Shown piece by piece: positions 1-6,011 of a stretch of DNA of 6,011 nt. This DNA comes from Blastocatellia bacterium. GTDB taxonomy: Bacteria; Acidobacteriota; Blastocatellia; Pyrinomonadales; Pyrinomonadaceae. Location: contig DNND01000066.1 of NCBI GenBank assembly GCA_003488005.1, positions 64,022-70,032 on the forward strand, read 5' to 3'. The translations under genes and the position numbers were made by a program. The notes under the pieces are model-generated. The model saw nothing but the letters and a program-made list of their open reading frames with translations. It had not been told where the DNA came from and did no database searches. How positions within the stretch are numbered: position 1 is the first letter of the stretch; each line of letters starts with the position of its first letter.

Positions 1-1006
1 CGCCGGCGATGAATGATTTTACATTGCGCGCCGCGAGACGAGCCTCCTGCAAAGCAAGTTGCGCAGTACCGGCGAGCGTCGGCGTTGCGTCGGGAAAAAA
101 CGCAATGTCTCCCAGCGCGAAAACGTTCTCGTGGCCCATGAGTTGAAGCATCGGGTTGACGCGCAACAAACCGCGCTCAGTTTTATCCGCCTTCAAGCCT
201 TGTATTAGCGGATTCATCAATACGCCGCCAGTCCAAACCACTCCGGCCGTTTCGATTTCCGTCTGCGCGCCGTTGTGCTCGACCGTCACGCTGTTTTCGC
301 TGACTTGTAAGACGCGCGTTAACGTGTGCAACTCAACGCGCGATTCCTGCAAGGCGCTTTCGACGAACGCGCGAATTTCTTCACCCATGCCGGGGACAAC
401 TTTGTCGCCCATCTCTAGCAAAAGAATGCGGGGTTGGCCCTGCAAAGCGCGGCGCTCAAAAGCATCACGCAGCAGGTCGGCCATCTTGGTCGAAAGCTCT
501 GCGCCGCTGGCGCCGGCACCCACGACTGCAAACGTGAGTGCGCTGCGAACATCCTGCGGCGGTAAGTCGGGCGGCACGGCGTCAAGCGCGTCGACCATCC
601 GTTGCCGCAACGCATCGGCGTGTGCAATCTTGCGGAAGGGAATGGAAAACTCCGCAGCACCTGCAACGCCGGCGAAGTTTGTCACGCCGCCAACGGCGAG
701 CACGAGCACATCGTAGCTCGATGGTTCGCGACCATTCTCGAAAACTACTGACTTTCTTTCCAGGTCGATGCTCGCCACTTTGTCCTGAACCAGATTTACA
801 TCTTCGTCGAGCAGCTCTTTGTAGCGCGGCGCGATGTGCCAAGCCTCAACTTCGCCGCTCAGGTATTCATAAAGCATCGGCGCGAACAGAAAATGATCCT
901 CGTCGCTGATGAGCGTGACATCGCCTGCGCCGGTCAGGTCAAGCGCTGTAAACAACCCACCAAAGCCGCCGCCAACGATGACGATCCGTTTCTTTTCATT
1001 TGCCAT
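1..1006 (-). CDS. ndh: Type II NADH:quinone oxidoreductase (NDH-2, NDC1/NdbB-like), C-terminus cut off by the window
   Basis: This flavoprotein should transfer electrons from NAD(P)H through FAD to a membrane quinone without pumping protons, acting on the cytoplasmic membrane face. Visible in the 335 residues present: FAD Rossmann motif G12-x-G14-x-x-G17 after a hydrophobic beta strand; the 'FLFAPMLYEYLSGEVEAW' stretch (about residues 40-57) typical of the NDC1/NdbB branch; a second Rossmann motif G163-x-G165-x-x-G168 with E170 for the nicotinamide nucleotide; E198 at the end of the next strand, a position where an acid usually favours NADH over NADPH; 'ALGD' with D300 contacting FAD; and the quinone-site motif A315-Q316-x-x-x-Q320. 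Family members are about 400 residues, so some 60-80 C-terminal residues, normally the amphipathic membrane anchor, lie outside. The ATG at 1006 lacks a clear Shine-Dalgarno; an in-frame GTG at 1048 is possible, but homologues start just before the Rossmann fold. Family assignment is firm; the NDC1/NdbB subgroup is an inference. Confidence 0.93.
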   Translation of the reverse strand, partial: MANEKKRIVIVGGGFGGLFTALDLTGAGDVTLISDEDHFLFAPMLYEYLSGEVEAWHIAPRYKELLDEDVNLVQDKVASIDLERKSVVFENGREPSSYDVLVLAVGGVTNFAGVAGAAEFSIPFRKIAHADALRQRMVDALDAVPPDLPPQDVRSALTFAVVGAGASGAELSTKMADLLRDAFERRALQGQPRILLLEMGDKVVPGMGEEIRAFVESALQESRVELHTLTRVLQVSENSVTVEHNGAQTEIETAGVVWTGGVLMNPLIQGLKADKTERGLLRVNPMLQLMGHENVFALGDIAFFPDATPTLAGTAQLALQEARLAARNVKSFIAG

Positions 1007-1166
1007 GAGTTCGTCGATGTTAGCAGAGAGGCGGCGGAACTCGAACACGCCGCTGCTCAATGACGGAATTCCGGTTACTGGAATCGCGCCTCACCAGCGC
1101 TGTTGTTTTTGGATCGCGTCACAAAGCCCCACAGTTCTTTTTCGCCACGGGCTATAACGCCGCACT

Positions 1167-1196
1167 TTGAATTGAGCGAAGATATTCTTTTACGAT
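1167..1196 (+). promoter_or_regulatory. Weak candidate promoter for the protease gene
   Basis: TTGAAT (1167-1172) and TACGAT (1191-1196) are separated by 18 bases. Each box matches four of six positions of the sigma70 consensus. The location, about 150 bases upstream of the protease start, would give a leader containing both the palindrome and the hairpin. Such matches arise often by chance, and a lone TATAAC at 1153-1158 without a -35 box is an alternative. Confidence 0.2.
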
Positions 1197-1207
1197 TCAT
1201 CGTTCTT

Positions 1208-1223
1208 TGTGTGTTGTCACACA
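1208..1223. promoter_or_regulatory. 16-base palindrome TGTGTG-TTGT-CACACA, possible operator
   Basis: Two perfectly complementary 6-base arms (1208-1213 and 1218-1223) flank a 4-base centre. The site lies just downstream of the candidate promoter and between the divergent genes, a typical place for a dimeric regulator to bind. It could equally be a small RNA hairpin or chance, since the arms are simple TG/CA dinucleotide repeats. No regulator family is assigned. Confidence 0.25.
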
Positions 1224-1276
1224 TACAACTTAGTTCAATCTTCGGTATACCAGTTGCACTCGTCCCTACCAGGCAC

Positions 1277-1303
1277 AGGCTTGCACCTAGTAGTGCGAAG
1301 CCT
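1277..1303 (+). promoter_or_regulatory. Stable stem-loop in the protease mRNA leader
   Basis: AGGCTTGCAC (1277-1286) pairs with GTGCGAAGCCT (1293-1303): four plus six base pairs with a single bulged G at 1297 and a six-base loop, CTAGTA. Five of the ten pairs are G-C. No run of T follows, so it does not look like an intrinsic terminator. It ends 43 bases before the start codon and 34 bases before the Shine-Dalgarno, so it should sit in the 5' untranslated leader if transcription starts further upstream. A role in mRNA stability or translation control is inference. Confidence 0.45.
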
Positions 1304-1337
1304 CATTCGCGTCTGACTAAACAACCACCGAACTCCC

Positions 1338-1342
1338 AGGAG
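1338..1342 (+). promoter_or_regulatory. Ribosome binding site AGGAG of the protease gene
   Basis: AGGAG ends four bases before the ATG at 1347. It fixes this ATG as the start, in agreement with the signal peptide that begins there; the next in-frame ATG (codon 20) would lie inside the hydrophobic core. The spacing is slightly short but workable. Confidence 0.8.
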
Positions 1343-1346
1343 AATT

Positions 1347-1439
1347 ATGATCCCGCAATCGATCCGTCTAGCTTTAGTTATATCTCTGCTCGCCATTGGC
1401 GCAATGGTTCTCGCGTTTCCTTTCCGAAGTGGTTCAGCA
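1347..1439 (+). other. Sec signal peptide of the protease (residues 1-31)
   Basis: One early Arg (R7) is followed by a hydrophobic core, 'LALVISLLAIGAMVLAF' (8-24), then a polar region ending S-G-S-A before Q32. Cleavage after A31 by signal peptidase I fits small residues at -3 and -1. There is no lipobox cysteine and no twin arginine, so the protein is expected to be released by Sec rather than lipidated or Tat-exported. Confidence 0.8.
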
Positions 1440-4400
1440 CAGAAGAACGATCAAGCATCAACTTCGCGCCGCGAAGTTCCGCCGAATTATGATGCGTTCG
1501 GTGTCGATCTGAAGAAGATCCCACCCGCTGCCACCGTGGCGCGCGCGTCAAATGAGGCTCAGTCGCAAATGGAAGGCGGTCACCTAACGCAAACTGAACC
1601 GCGTCTCGGTGTGCCGACTTTTTTGTGGGCCACTGAAAGCGCTCGCGGACAAGTAAGACAGCTTTCCTCTTTTGCACCGCAGGCCCGGACGGATATTGAA
1701 TCAGCCGCAAGAGCACACTTGGGCGAAAACGCATCGCGTTATCGTCTATCGCAAACTGACGTAGCCGAAGCGAAGCTCGCCGCCATCCACGACACAGGTA
1801 AGGGCGCTATCGTTGTGAAGTTCAAACAGGAAATAGGAGGCGTCGAAGTGTTCCGCGATGAGATCAACGTCATCATGAACAGGAATCTCCAGTTGATTGC
1901 GTTGTCGGGTTATCTGACCGGCGCCAACGATGGCATCAGTGCCGCGGGCCCGGATTTCAGACTGGAGTCTGCGGATGCTGTGGCCAAGGCGCTTGACGAT
2001 CTTACGGGCAGTGCTGTGAATCCCGCGGCGCTTAAAGGCGTCGCGTCGACAAGCTCGAGTCCATATCTTCTATTCACTGCCGACAGCAGTACACCAAACT
2101 TTTCTTTCACTGGAGAACCAGCGCGCGTCAAAAAAGTCTTTTATCATCTCATCGGTGAATACGTCGCGGCCTACTATGTCGAGGTAGATATTCTGGTGCC
2201 CTCTACCGGTGGGAATATTTTGTCGGCTTCAGGTGAAACAGCGCCGCTCGAGTTGGCTTACTCATATGTGATTTCGGCAAGTGACGGCCAGGTACTCTTT
2301 CGCAACAACCTGATGGCTGAAGTAAAGCCCGGCCAAAAAACAACGTCGGAAACGAATCTCCTTGGACCGGGCGGATTCACCTATCGCGTCTGGGCCGATC
2401 CGGTCACAGGCGTTCCCTACGACACACCCGCCGGCAACGGCCCACATCCCAAACTGATCGCTTTTCCGGATGGGGCGCAGGCTCCCTTTGTTTCGTTGAG
2501 CGACGTGACATTGCCGAATTATCCTTTCAGCCAGAACGATCCCTGGCTGGCGCCGGGCGCGACTGAGACGCACGGCAATAACGCCGACGCATATCTAAAC
2601 CTGTTCAGTCCCGACGGGCTCGGTAATCCGTCTACGACAACACCAACCGAGCCGCCGACGGGTGACTTTCGCGCACAAATAACTGCCGCGGGCGAGTTCC
2701 TCAATACACATGTCGCTGACGGGAACACGGCTTCGGCCTCGGCTCGCCAGGGCGCAATTCAGCAACTCTTTTACAACGTCAATTTTCTGCATGATTTGTT
2801 TTATGACGCAGGCTTCAATGAAGCAGCGGGAAATGCTCAGACCAACAACTACGGACGGGGCGGCTTGCAAAACGATTCCATCAAGGCACAGGCCCAGGAC
2901 TTTCAATCGTTCAGTAACGCAAACATGTTGACGCCGGCGGACGGCGCTCAGCCGCGGATGCGGATGTACGTGTTTCCTTCACCGACCAGCACGCTCGATA
3001 TTCAAGCGCCGGCATCGATCGTCGCCAGCCCGAGGATAGGTATTTCAATGTCCGGGCCGCAGACATTCGACATCACCGCAGATATTGTAAAGGCGACCTT
3101 TTCAAATAGTCCGTCCGCTTGCACGATCACCAACGCGGCCGCTTTGAATGGCAAGCTGGCATTGTTTGACTTTGATAACACGGATGGCACGGGCTGCTCG
3201 TTCTCGACCCGAATCAGCCGCATCACGGCGACGGGCGCGACGGCGATGATCATGGCCTACACGTCCGGGAATGCGAGTGCGATCGCAAATATCACCGGCT
3301 TCGTCACTGCGAACACCAAGCCGGTTGCGACGATCTCGTGGAACTCATCAACGCCGATCAAAACGGAACTGACCGCCTCAAACACCGTGACCGCGCGACT
3401 CCACCGCGTCCCTGACCGTGACGGCACAGTCGATAACCAAATAGTTTTTCATGAATGGGGCCACTACCTCAGTAATCGACTGATCGGTAATGGCAACGGT
3501 CTGAATACCAACATGGCCGGCGGAATGGGCGAAGGTTGGAGCGACTTTACCGCGATGCTGGCGCTAACTGTGCGAGAGGACGATACCGCCACCCCCAGCA
3601 ACGCAACCTGGAATGGCGCTTATGCTCTGGCGACGTATGCTACCGGCGCGCCGAGTGGCGTGAACAACTCTTACTACTTTGGCATCCGTCGTTATCCATA
3701 CTCGACGGACATGACGATAGATCCGCTCACGTTCAAGCATGTCCAAAACGGCATAGCGCTTCCCGTTGGCCCGCCGGTGGCGTTTGGCCAAACCGGGTCG
3801 GCTAACTCTGAAGTTCACAATACTGGCGAAGTTTGGACCAGCATGCTTTGGGAATGTTATGCGGCGCTCTTGCGCGACACGCAAGGTGCGACACCGCGCT
3901 TGACCTTTACCGAAGCTCAGGGCCGGATGCGGAACTATCTCGTCGCCTCATACAAGATGACCCCGGTTTCTCCGACTTTTCTGGAAGCGCGTGACGCCGT
4001 ACTGGCAGCCGCCTTCGCTTACGATTACGAGGACGGCCGTCTCTTTGGGCAGGCATTCGCCAAACGCGGCGCGGGTATCAACGCCATCTCGCCAGACCGC
4101 TTTTCAGCTACCAACTCGGTCGTCACCGAGAGTTTCGACGCCGGCAATGCGCTTTCATACATAGGTTCAACCCTCGACGACACTGTCGACAACTGCGACG
4201 CCGACGGCTATCTCGACACTACCGAAAAGGGCCGGTTGAATGTAACGCTCAAAAACAACGGGTTTCAGAATCTCTTTAACACGACGGCCACCGTCTCGAG
4301 TGACAACCCACACGTTAGTTTCCCGAACGGCGCAACGATCAATTTCGGGCCCACGCAACCGGGCCAGAATGTCACCGCTTCACTCGTTGTCACAGCAAAC

Positions 4401-6011
4401 GGAGTCGCAGGAATCGAAGAATCCAACTTCAGCATCACGTTTGAGGATTCTGGTTCACCCGCAGTTGCGCCCGTCACGGCCAATTGGATCGAGCGCCTGA
4501 ATGTTGATGAAATCCCAGCGGCTTCCGCCACAGACAGTGTTGAAGCCAAGTCCGCCTTCTGGACCGTGACCAGTAATCCGGCATTAGCGATTGGTGCCGC
4601 GCAGCAGTGGAAACGGGCTCAGGATGCCGGCACTTCCAATCACGTCTGGTTTGGTCCCGATCCCTACGTGGGCTCTGATCAGTATCTTACCGGTCCGGTG
4701 ATGACCGTTGACGGCAGCGGTTCAATGAACGTTCAGTTCGATCATAGTTGGGGCTTTGAATTCGACGGCGGCGGCAACTATGACGGCGGCGTCGTAGAAA
4801 TGAGCGTCAACGGTGGCGCTTATACTGACATCGGCGCGGCGGCCTACAACGGCACAATCTTGAATTACTCCGGCAGCGTAAACCCACTCAAGGGAAGGGT
4901 CGGATTTGTGGCGAACAGCGCCGGCACGATTCACACATCTCTAACCCAGGCGATTGCTCCCGGCTCAACTGTTCAGATTCGATTCCGAGTCGGAAGCGAC
5001 AGCTCGCTCGGATCGACTGGTTGGCGAGTCGACAACATCGCTTTCACCGGAACTGTCGAAACTCCGTTCGCCGTTCTTGTCGCTGAAGTCGATACGTGTC
5101 ATCCCATCCCGAGTCCGACCCCGGTCATAATCGCTTTATCACCCAGCACCTTGCCCGCGGGCAGCGTCGGAACTCCATATTCAGTGTTGCTAACGCCTTC
5201 GGCAGGCACGGGGCCTTATTCATATACAACGACTCCGGTCGTGCTGCCACAGGGATTCGCCAGCAGCGTCGTCGGCGGCAACTTGCAGATCAGCGGCACG
5301 CCTACCCATGCGGGGGTGTTGCTGTTTACAGTCAACGTCAGCGACAGCGCGGCACACACGAACAGCGTCAACTTCTCGATTACGATAAACAAGGGAACGC
5401 CCGTCATCACCTGGACCAATCCGGTTGATATCACCTATCCGACGGCTTTGAGCGGGACGCAACTCAATGCCACCGCGAGCGTGCCAGGAGTCTTAACTTA
5501 CACGCCGCCCGCGACCACGGTTCTCAATGCCGGGAACGCGCAGACGCTATCGGTGAGTTTTGCGCCGACTGACACTACCAACTACAACAGCACTTCAAAG
5601 GACGTTTTAATCAATGTCCTGAAGGCAACGCCGGTTATCACCTGGAACAATCCTGTTGATATCACTTTCCCGACAGCTTTGAGCAGTACACAACTCAACG
5701 CGACCGCGAGCGTGCCGGGTGTCTTAACTTACACACCGCCTGCGACGGCGGTGCTCAATGCCGGCGACTGTCAAACTCTGTCGGTAAGTTTTGCGCCGAC
5801 TGACACAGCCAACTACAACAACACTTCGAAGGACGTCATCATTCATGTTCTGAAAGCGACGCCAACGATCACCTGGAACAATCCGACCGACATCACGTAC
5901 CCAACAGCTTTGAGTGCGACGCAGCTCAATGCTTCAGCAAGCGTGCCGGGCTCGTTTACTTACACACCGACCTCGAGCACTGTGCTCGATGCCGGTAACG
6001 GTCAAACTTTG
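1347..6011 (+). CDS. Secreted multidomain M36 (fungalysin-family) zinc metallopeptidase with Ig-like repeats; C-terminus cut off
   Basis: Predicted extracellular protein-degrading endopeptidase, made as an inactive precursor. At least 1555 codons are open, with no stop before the window edge. Order: signal peptide (1-31), FTP/PepSY-like propeptide (about 112-320), M36 domain (about 398-935) interrupted by a PA-like insert (about 557-685), CARDB-like sandwich (about 944-1045), jelly-roll domain (to about 1240), a short Pro-rich linker (1252-1259), He_PIG domain (about 1260-1348), then 77-residue Ig-like repeats from 1349. Zinc ligands are H702 and H706 of HEWGH, with catalytic E703, and E729 in GGMGEGWSD; a later conserved 'VHNTGEVW' (H824, E828) and 'FAKRGAG' (904-910) are family hallmarks. 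Fungal fungalysins are about 630 residues with no such tail, so the C-terminal half is an added module, probably for binding substrate, cell wall or surface. It is monocistronic as far as seen. The family call is strong; substrate and anchoring mode are unknown because the end is missing. Confidence 0.95.
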   Translation, partial: MIPQSIRLALVISLLAIGAMVLAFPFRSGSAQKNDQASTSRREVPPNYDAFGVDLKKIPPAATVARASNEAQSQMEGGHLTQTEPRLGVPTFLWATESARGQVRQLSSFAPQARTDIESAARAHLGENASRYRLSQTDVAEAKLAAIHDTGKGAIVVKFKQEIGGVEVFRDEINVIMNRNLQLIALSGYLTGANDGISAAGPDFRLESADAVAKALDDLTGSAVNPAALKGVASTSSSPYLLFTADSSTPNFSFTGEPARVKKVFYHLIGEYVAAYYVEVDILVPSTGGNILSASGETAPLELAYSYVISASDGQVLFRNNLMAEVKPGQKTTSETNLLGPGGFTYRVWADPVTGVPYDTPAGNGPHPKLIAFPDGAQAPFVSLSDVTLPNYPFSQNDPWLAPGATETHGNNADAYLNLFSPDGLGNPSTTTPTEPPTGDFRAQITAAGEFLNTHVADGNTASASARQGAIQQLFYNVNFLHDLFYDAGFNEAAGNAQTNNYGRGGLQNDSIKAQAQDFQSFSNANMLTPADGAQPRMRMYVFPSPTSTLDIQAPASIVASPRIGISMSGPQTFDITADIVKATFSNSPSACTITNAAALNGKLALFDFDNTDGTGCSFSTRISRITATGATAMIMAYTSGNASAIANITGFVTANTKPVATISWNSSTPIKTELTASNTVTARLHRVPDRDGTVDNQIVFHEWGHYLSNRLIGNGNGLNTNMAGGMGEGWSDFTAMLALTVREDDTATPSNATWNGAYALATYATGAPSGVNNSYYFGIRRYPYSTDMTIDPLTFKHVQNGIALPVGPPVAFGQTGSANSEVHNTGEVWTSMLWECYAALLRDTQGATPRLTFTEAQGRMRNYLVASYKMTPVSPTFLEARDAVLAAAFAYDYEDGRLFGQAFAKRGAGINAISPDRFSATNSVVTESFDAGNALSYIGSTLDDTVDNCDADGYLDTTEKGRLNVTLKNNGFQNLFNTTATVSSDNPHVSFPNGATINFGPTQPGQNVTASLVVTANGVAGIEESNFSITFEDSGSPAVAPVTANWIERLNVDEIPAASATDSVEAKSAFWTVTSNPALAIGAAQQWKRAQDAGTSNHVWFGPDPYVGSDQYLTGPVMTVDGSGSMNVQFDHSWGFEFDGGGNYDGGVVEMSVNGGAYTDIGAAAYNGTILNYSGSVNPLKGRVGFVANSAGTIHTSLTQAIAPGSTVQIRFRVGSDSSLGSTGWRVDNIAFTGTVETPFAVLVAEVDTCHPIPSPTPVIIALSPSTLPAGSVGTPYSVLLTPSAGTGPYSYTTTPVVLPQGFASSVVGGNLQISGTPTHAGVLLFTVNVSDSAAHTNSVNFSITINKGTPVITWTNPVDITYPTALSGTQLNATASVPGVLTYTPPATTVLNAGNAQTLSVSFAPTDTTNYNSTSKDVLINVLKATPVITWNNPVDITFPTALSSTQLNATASVPGVLTYTPPATAVLNAGDCQTLSVSFAPTDTANYNNTSKDVIIHVLKATPTITWNNPTDITYPTALSATQLNASASVPGSFTYTPTSSTVLDAGNGQTL
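1680..1922 (+). other. FTP (fungalysin/thermolysin propeptide) domain, residues about 112-192
   Basis: The segment has the family pattern of an alpha helix ('IESAARAHLGENASRYRL', from residue 117), then 'GAIVVKFKQEIGGVEVFRDE' with the typical hydrophobic strand and G-x-x-V-F core. It ends in 'GYLTG' (188-192). FTP domains act as intramolecular chaperone and inhibitor and are removed on activation. A second PepSY-like strand region follows to about residue 320, ending 'SYVISASDGQVLFRNN', as in thermolysin-type proregions. Mature processing would fall between about 325 and 395, but the exact site cannot be read from sequence. Confidence 0.8.
2538..4151 (+). other. M36 peptidase catalytic region, residues about 398-935
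   Basis: The N-terminal part carries classic M36 blocks: 'DPWLAPGATETHGNNADAYL' (398 on), 'NFLHDLFYDAGFNEAAGNAQ' (479 on, H482), 'YGRGG' and 'RMRMYVF' (537-543). After the PA-like insert come HEWGHYLSNRL (702-712), GGMGEGWSDF (725-734), 'EVHNTGEVW' (822-830) and 'FGQAFAKRGAG' (900-910). All three zinc ligands and the catalytic Glu are intact, so activity is expected. The third ligand is 23 residues after H706, against 26 in Aspergillus fungalysin as I recall it, and the cysteine in that fungal loop is absent. Confidence 0.9.
3015..3401 (+). other. PA-like (protease-associated) domain inserted in the peptidase, residues about 557-685
   Basis: This stretch splits the M36 domain between 'RMRMYVF' and HEWGH. 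It shows the PA pattern: C592, a 'NGKLALFDFDNTDGTGC' strand-loop ending at C617, 'ISRITATGATAMIMAY' (helix plus strand), and 'KPVATISWNSSTPIKTEL' towards the end. C592 and C617 are the usual disulphide-forming pair. PA domains in subtilases and M36 or M28 peptidases are lids or substrate-binding modules; the specific role here is inferred. Confidence 0.75.
4176..4481 (+). other. CARDB-like beta-sandwich domain, residues about 944-1045
   Basis: It begins with an Asp-rich motif, 'DDTVDNCDADGYLDTTEKG' (944-962), of the 'D-x-D-G-x-L-x-x-x-E' kind that opens many CARDB/gingipain-type sandwiches and may bind calcium. It continues with 'LNVTLKNNGFQNLFNTTATV', the typical 'l-x-v-t-l-x-N-x-G' strand of such folds, and ends near 'SFEDSG'-type strands. 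Function is probably structural spacing or adhesion. The boundary with the next domain is approximate. Confidence 0.6.
4482..5066 (+). other. Jelly-roll / MAM-like domain, residues about 1046-1240
   Basis: The block runs from 'WIERLNVDEIPAAS' through 'FWTVTSNPALAIGAAQQWKR' to 'STGWRVDNIAFTG' (W1226, D1229, N1230). The ending 'G-W-x-V-D-N-I' and the internal 'MNVQFDHSWGFE' with a following Gly/Asp-rich loop 'FDGGGNYDGGVVEMSVNGG' match the carbohydrate- or protein-binding jelly-roll domain seen after peptidase domains such as immune inhibitor A and other secreted bacterial proteases. Ligand unknown. Confidence 0.65.
5124..5390 (+). other. Putative-Ig (He_PIG-like) domain, residues about 1260-1348
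   Basis: 'LSPSTLPAGSVGTPYSVLLT' opens the domain, and 'GGNLQISGTPTHAGVLLFTV' with a closing 'NVSDSAAHTNSVNFSITIN' completes it. This is the standard He_PIG/cadherin-like pattern in which 'SGTPT.AG...F.V...D' is diagnostic. A short Pro-rich linker (H1252 to P1259, 'HPIPSPTP') separates it from the jelly-roll domain. It serves as a spacer or adhesion unit on the cell exterior. Confidence 0.8.
5391..6011 (+). repeat. Tandem 231-base repeats encoding 77-residue Ig-like domains (two full, one cut off)
   Basis: Units are 5391-5621, 5622-5852 and 5853-6011 (first 53 codons). All are in register with no gap and start at Lys-(Gly/Ala)-Thr-Pro. Each shows 'ITWxNPxDITYPTALS', 'TQLNATASVPG', 'YTP', 'VLNAG' and, in full units, 'SVSFAPTDTxNYN'. 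By hand count units 1 and 2 differ at 11 of 77 residues and about 40 of 231 bases, mostly third codon positions. Unit 3 differs from unit 2 at 14 of its 53 residues. These resemble MBG/Big-type Ig-like domains found in long secreted proteins of soil bacteria. The array continues beyond the window, so copy number is unknown. Confidence 0.92.

Larger units (their letters stand above)
1007..1346. other. Divergent intergenic region, no gene seen
   Basis: This 340-base gap separates two genes transcribed outward, so it must carry promoters for both. Open frames here on either strand are short, give no recognisable domain and overlap the ends of the real genes, so I call none of them. On the plus side it contains a weak sigma70-like promoter candidate, a 16-base palindrome, a strong leader hairpin and a ribosome binding site, each listed separately. 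I saw no convincing promoter for the minus-strand gene. There is no tRNA-like cloverleaf or known riboswitch core that I can recognise. Confidence 0.8.

Noticed and set aside
156..716. Plus-strand open frame of 186 codons
   Set aside because: It lies antisense to the NDH-2 gene, is Ser/Arg/Ala-rich with no domain, and the opposite strand carries clear Rossmann and quinone-site motifs.
1277..1303. Intrinsic terminator
   Set aside because: The hairpin is followed by CATTCGCG rather than a T-run, and it lies upstream of a gene start, not after a stop codon.
1007..1346. tRNA, small RNA or known riboswitch
   Set aside because: Only one stem-loop and a short palindrome are visible; no conserved riboswitch core or cloverleaf could be recognised by eye.
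1103..1492. Plus-strand open frame of 129 codons crossing the protease start
   Set aside because: It overlaps the ribosome binding site and signal peptide of the protease in another frame, lacks its own Shine-Dalgarno and shows no recognisable domain.
1378..1734. Minus-strand open frame of 118 codons
   Set aside because: Antisense shadow of the protease propeptide; Arg-rich composition is typical of a reversed GC-rich coding strand.
3564..3884. Minus-strand open frame of 106 codons
   Set aside because: It is opposite the M36 catalytic core, whose conserved motifs show which strand codes.
5391..6011. CRISPR array or mobile-element terminal repeats
   Set aside because: The period is 231 bases with no spacers, the frame stays open throughout and differences are mainly silent, so the repeat is a protein-domain array.

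Overview
The window holds two real protein genes, transcribed away from each other from a 340-base intergenic region. Both run off the window, so neither is complete. The moderately high GC content, the secreted M36 (fungalysin-family) metallopeptidase and the Ig-like repeats with an 'NATASVPG...YTP...VLNAG' pattern suggest a free-living bacterium. Such repeats are common in Acidobacteriota and some other soil phyla; Acidobacteriota (Blastocatellia-like) is my best guess, but it is an inference from style and not a phylogenetic result.

Left part (minus strand, 1-1006): the N-terminal 335 residues of a type II NADH:quinone oxidoreductase. It has two Rossmann nucleotide-binding motifs, a GD motif for FAD and an AQxxxQ quinone-site motif. 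The sequence resembles the NDC1/NdbB branch of cyanobacteria and plastids more than E. coli Ndh. Only the C-terminal membrane-anchoring part should be missing.

Middle (1007-1346): a divergent intergenic region. It contains a weak candidate promoter, a 16-base perfect palindrome (1208-1223), a strong 10-bp hairpin (1277-1303) about 43 bases before the protease start, and a good ribosome binding site.

Right part (plus strand, 1347-6011): one unbroken reading frame of at least 1555 codons with no stop before the edge. It encodes a secreted multidomain zinc protease. In order it has a signal peptide, FTP/PepSY-like inhibitory propeptide, M36 N-terminal subdomain, an inserted PA-like domain with a cysteine pair, the HEWGH...GMGEGWSD zinc site, a CARDB-like beta-sandwich, a jelly-roll/MAM-like domain, a putative-Ig (He_PIG) domain, and a tandem array of 77-residue Ig-like repeats (exactly 231 bases each) that continues past the window.

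The two genes have no evident functional link: one is respiratory, the other is extracellular protein degradation. I found no CRISPR, mobile element, RNA gene or wholly new system. The most unusual material is the protease's long modular C-terminus with its DNA-level tandem repeat, and the structured leader of its transcript.
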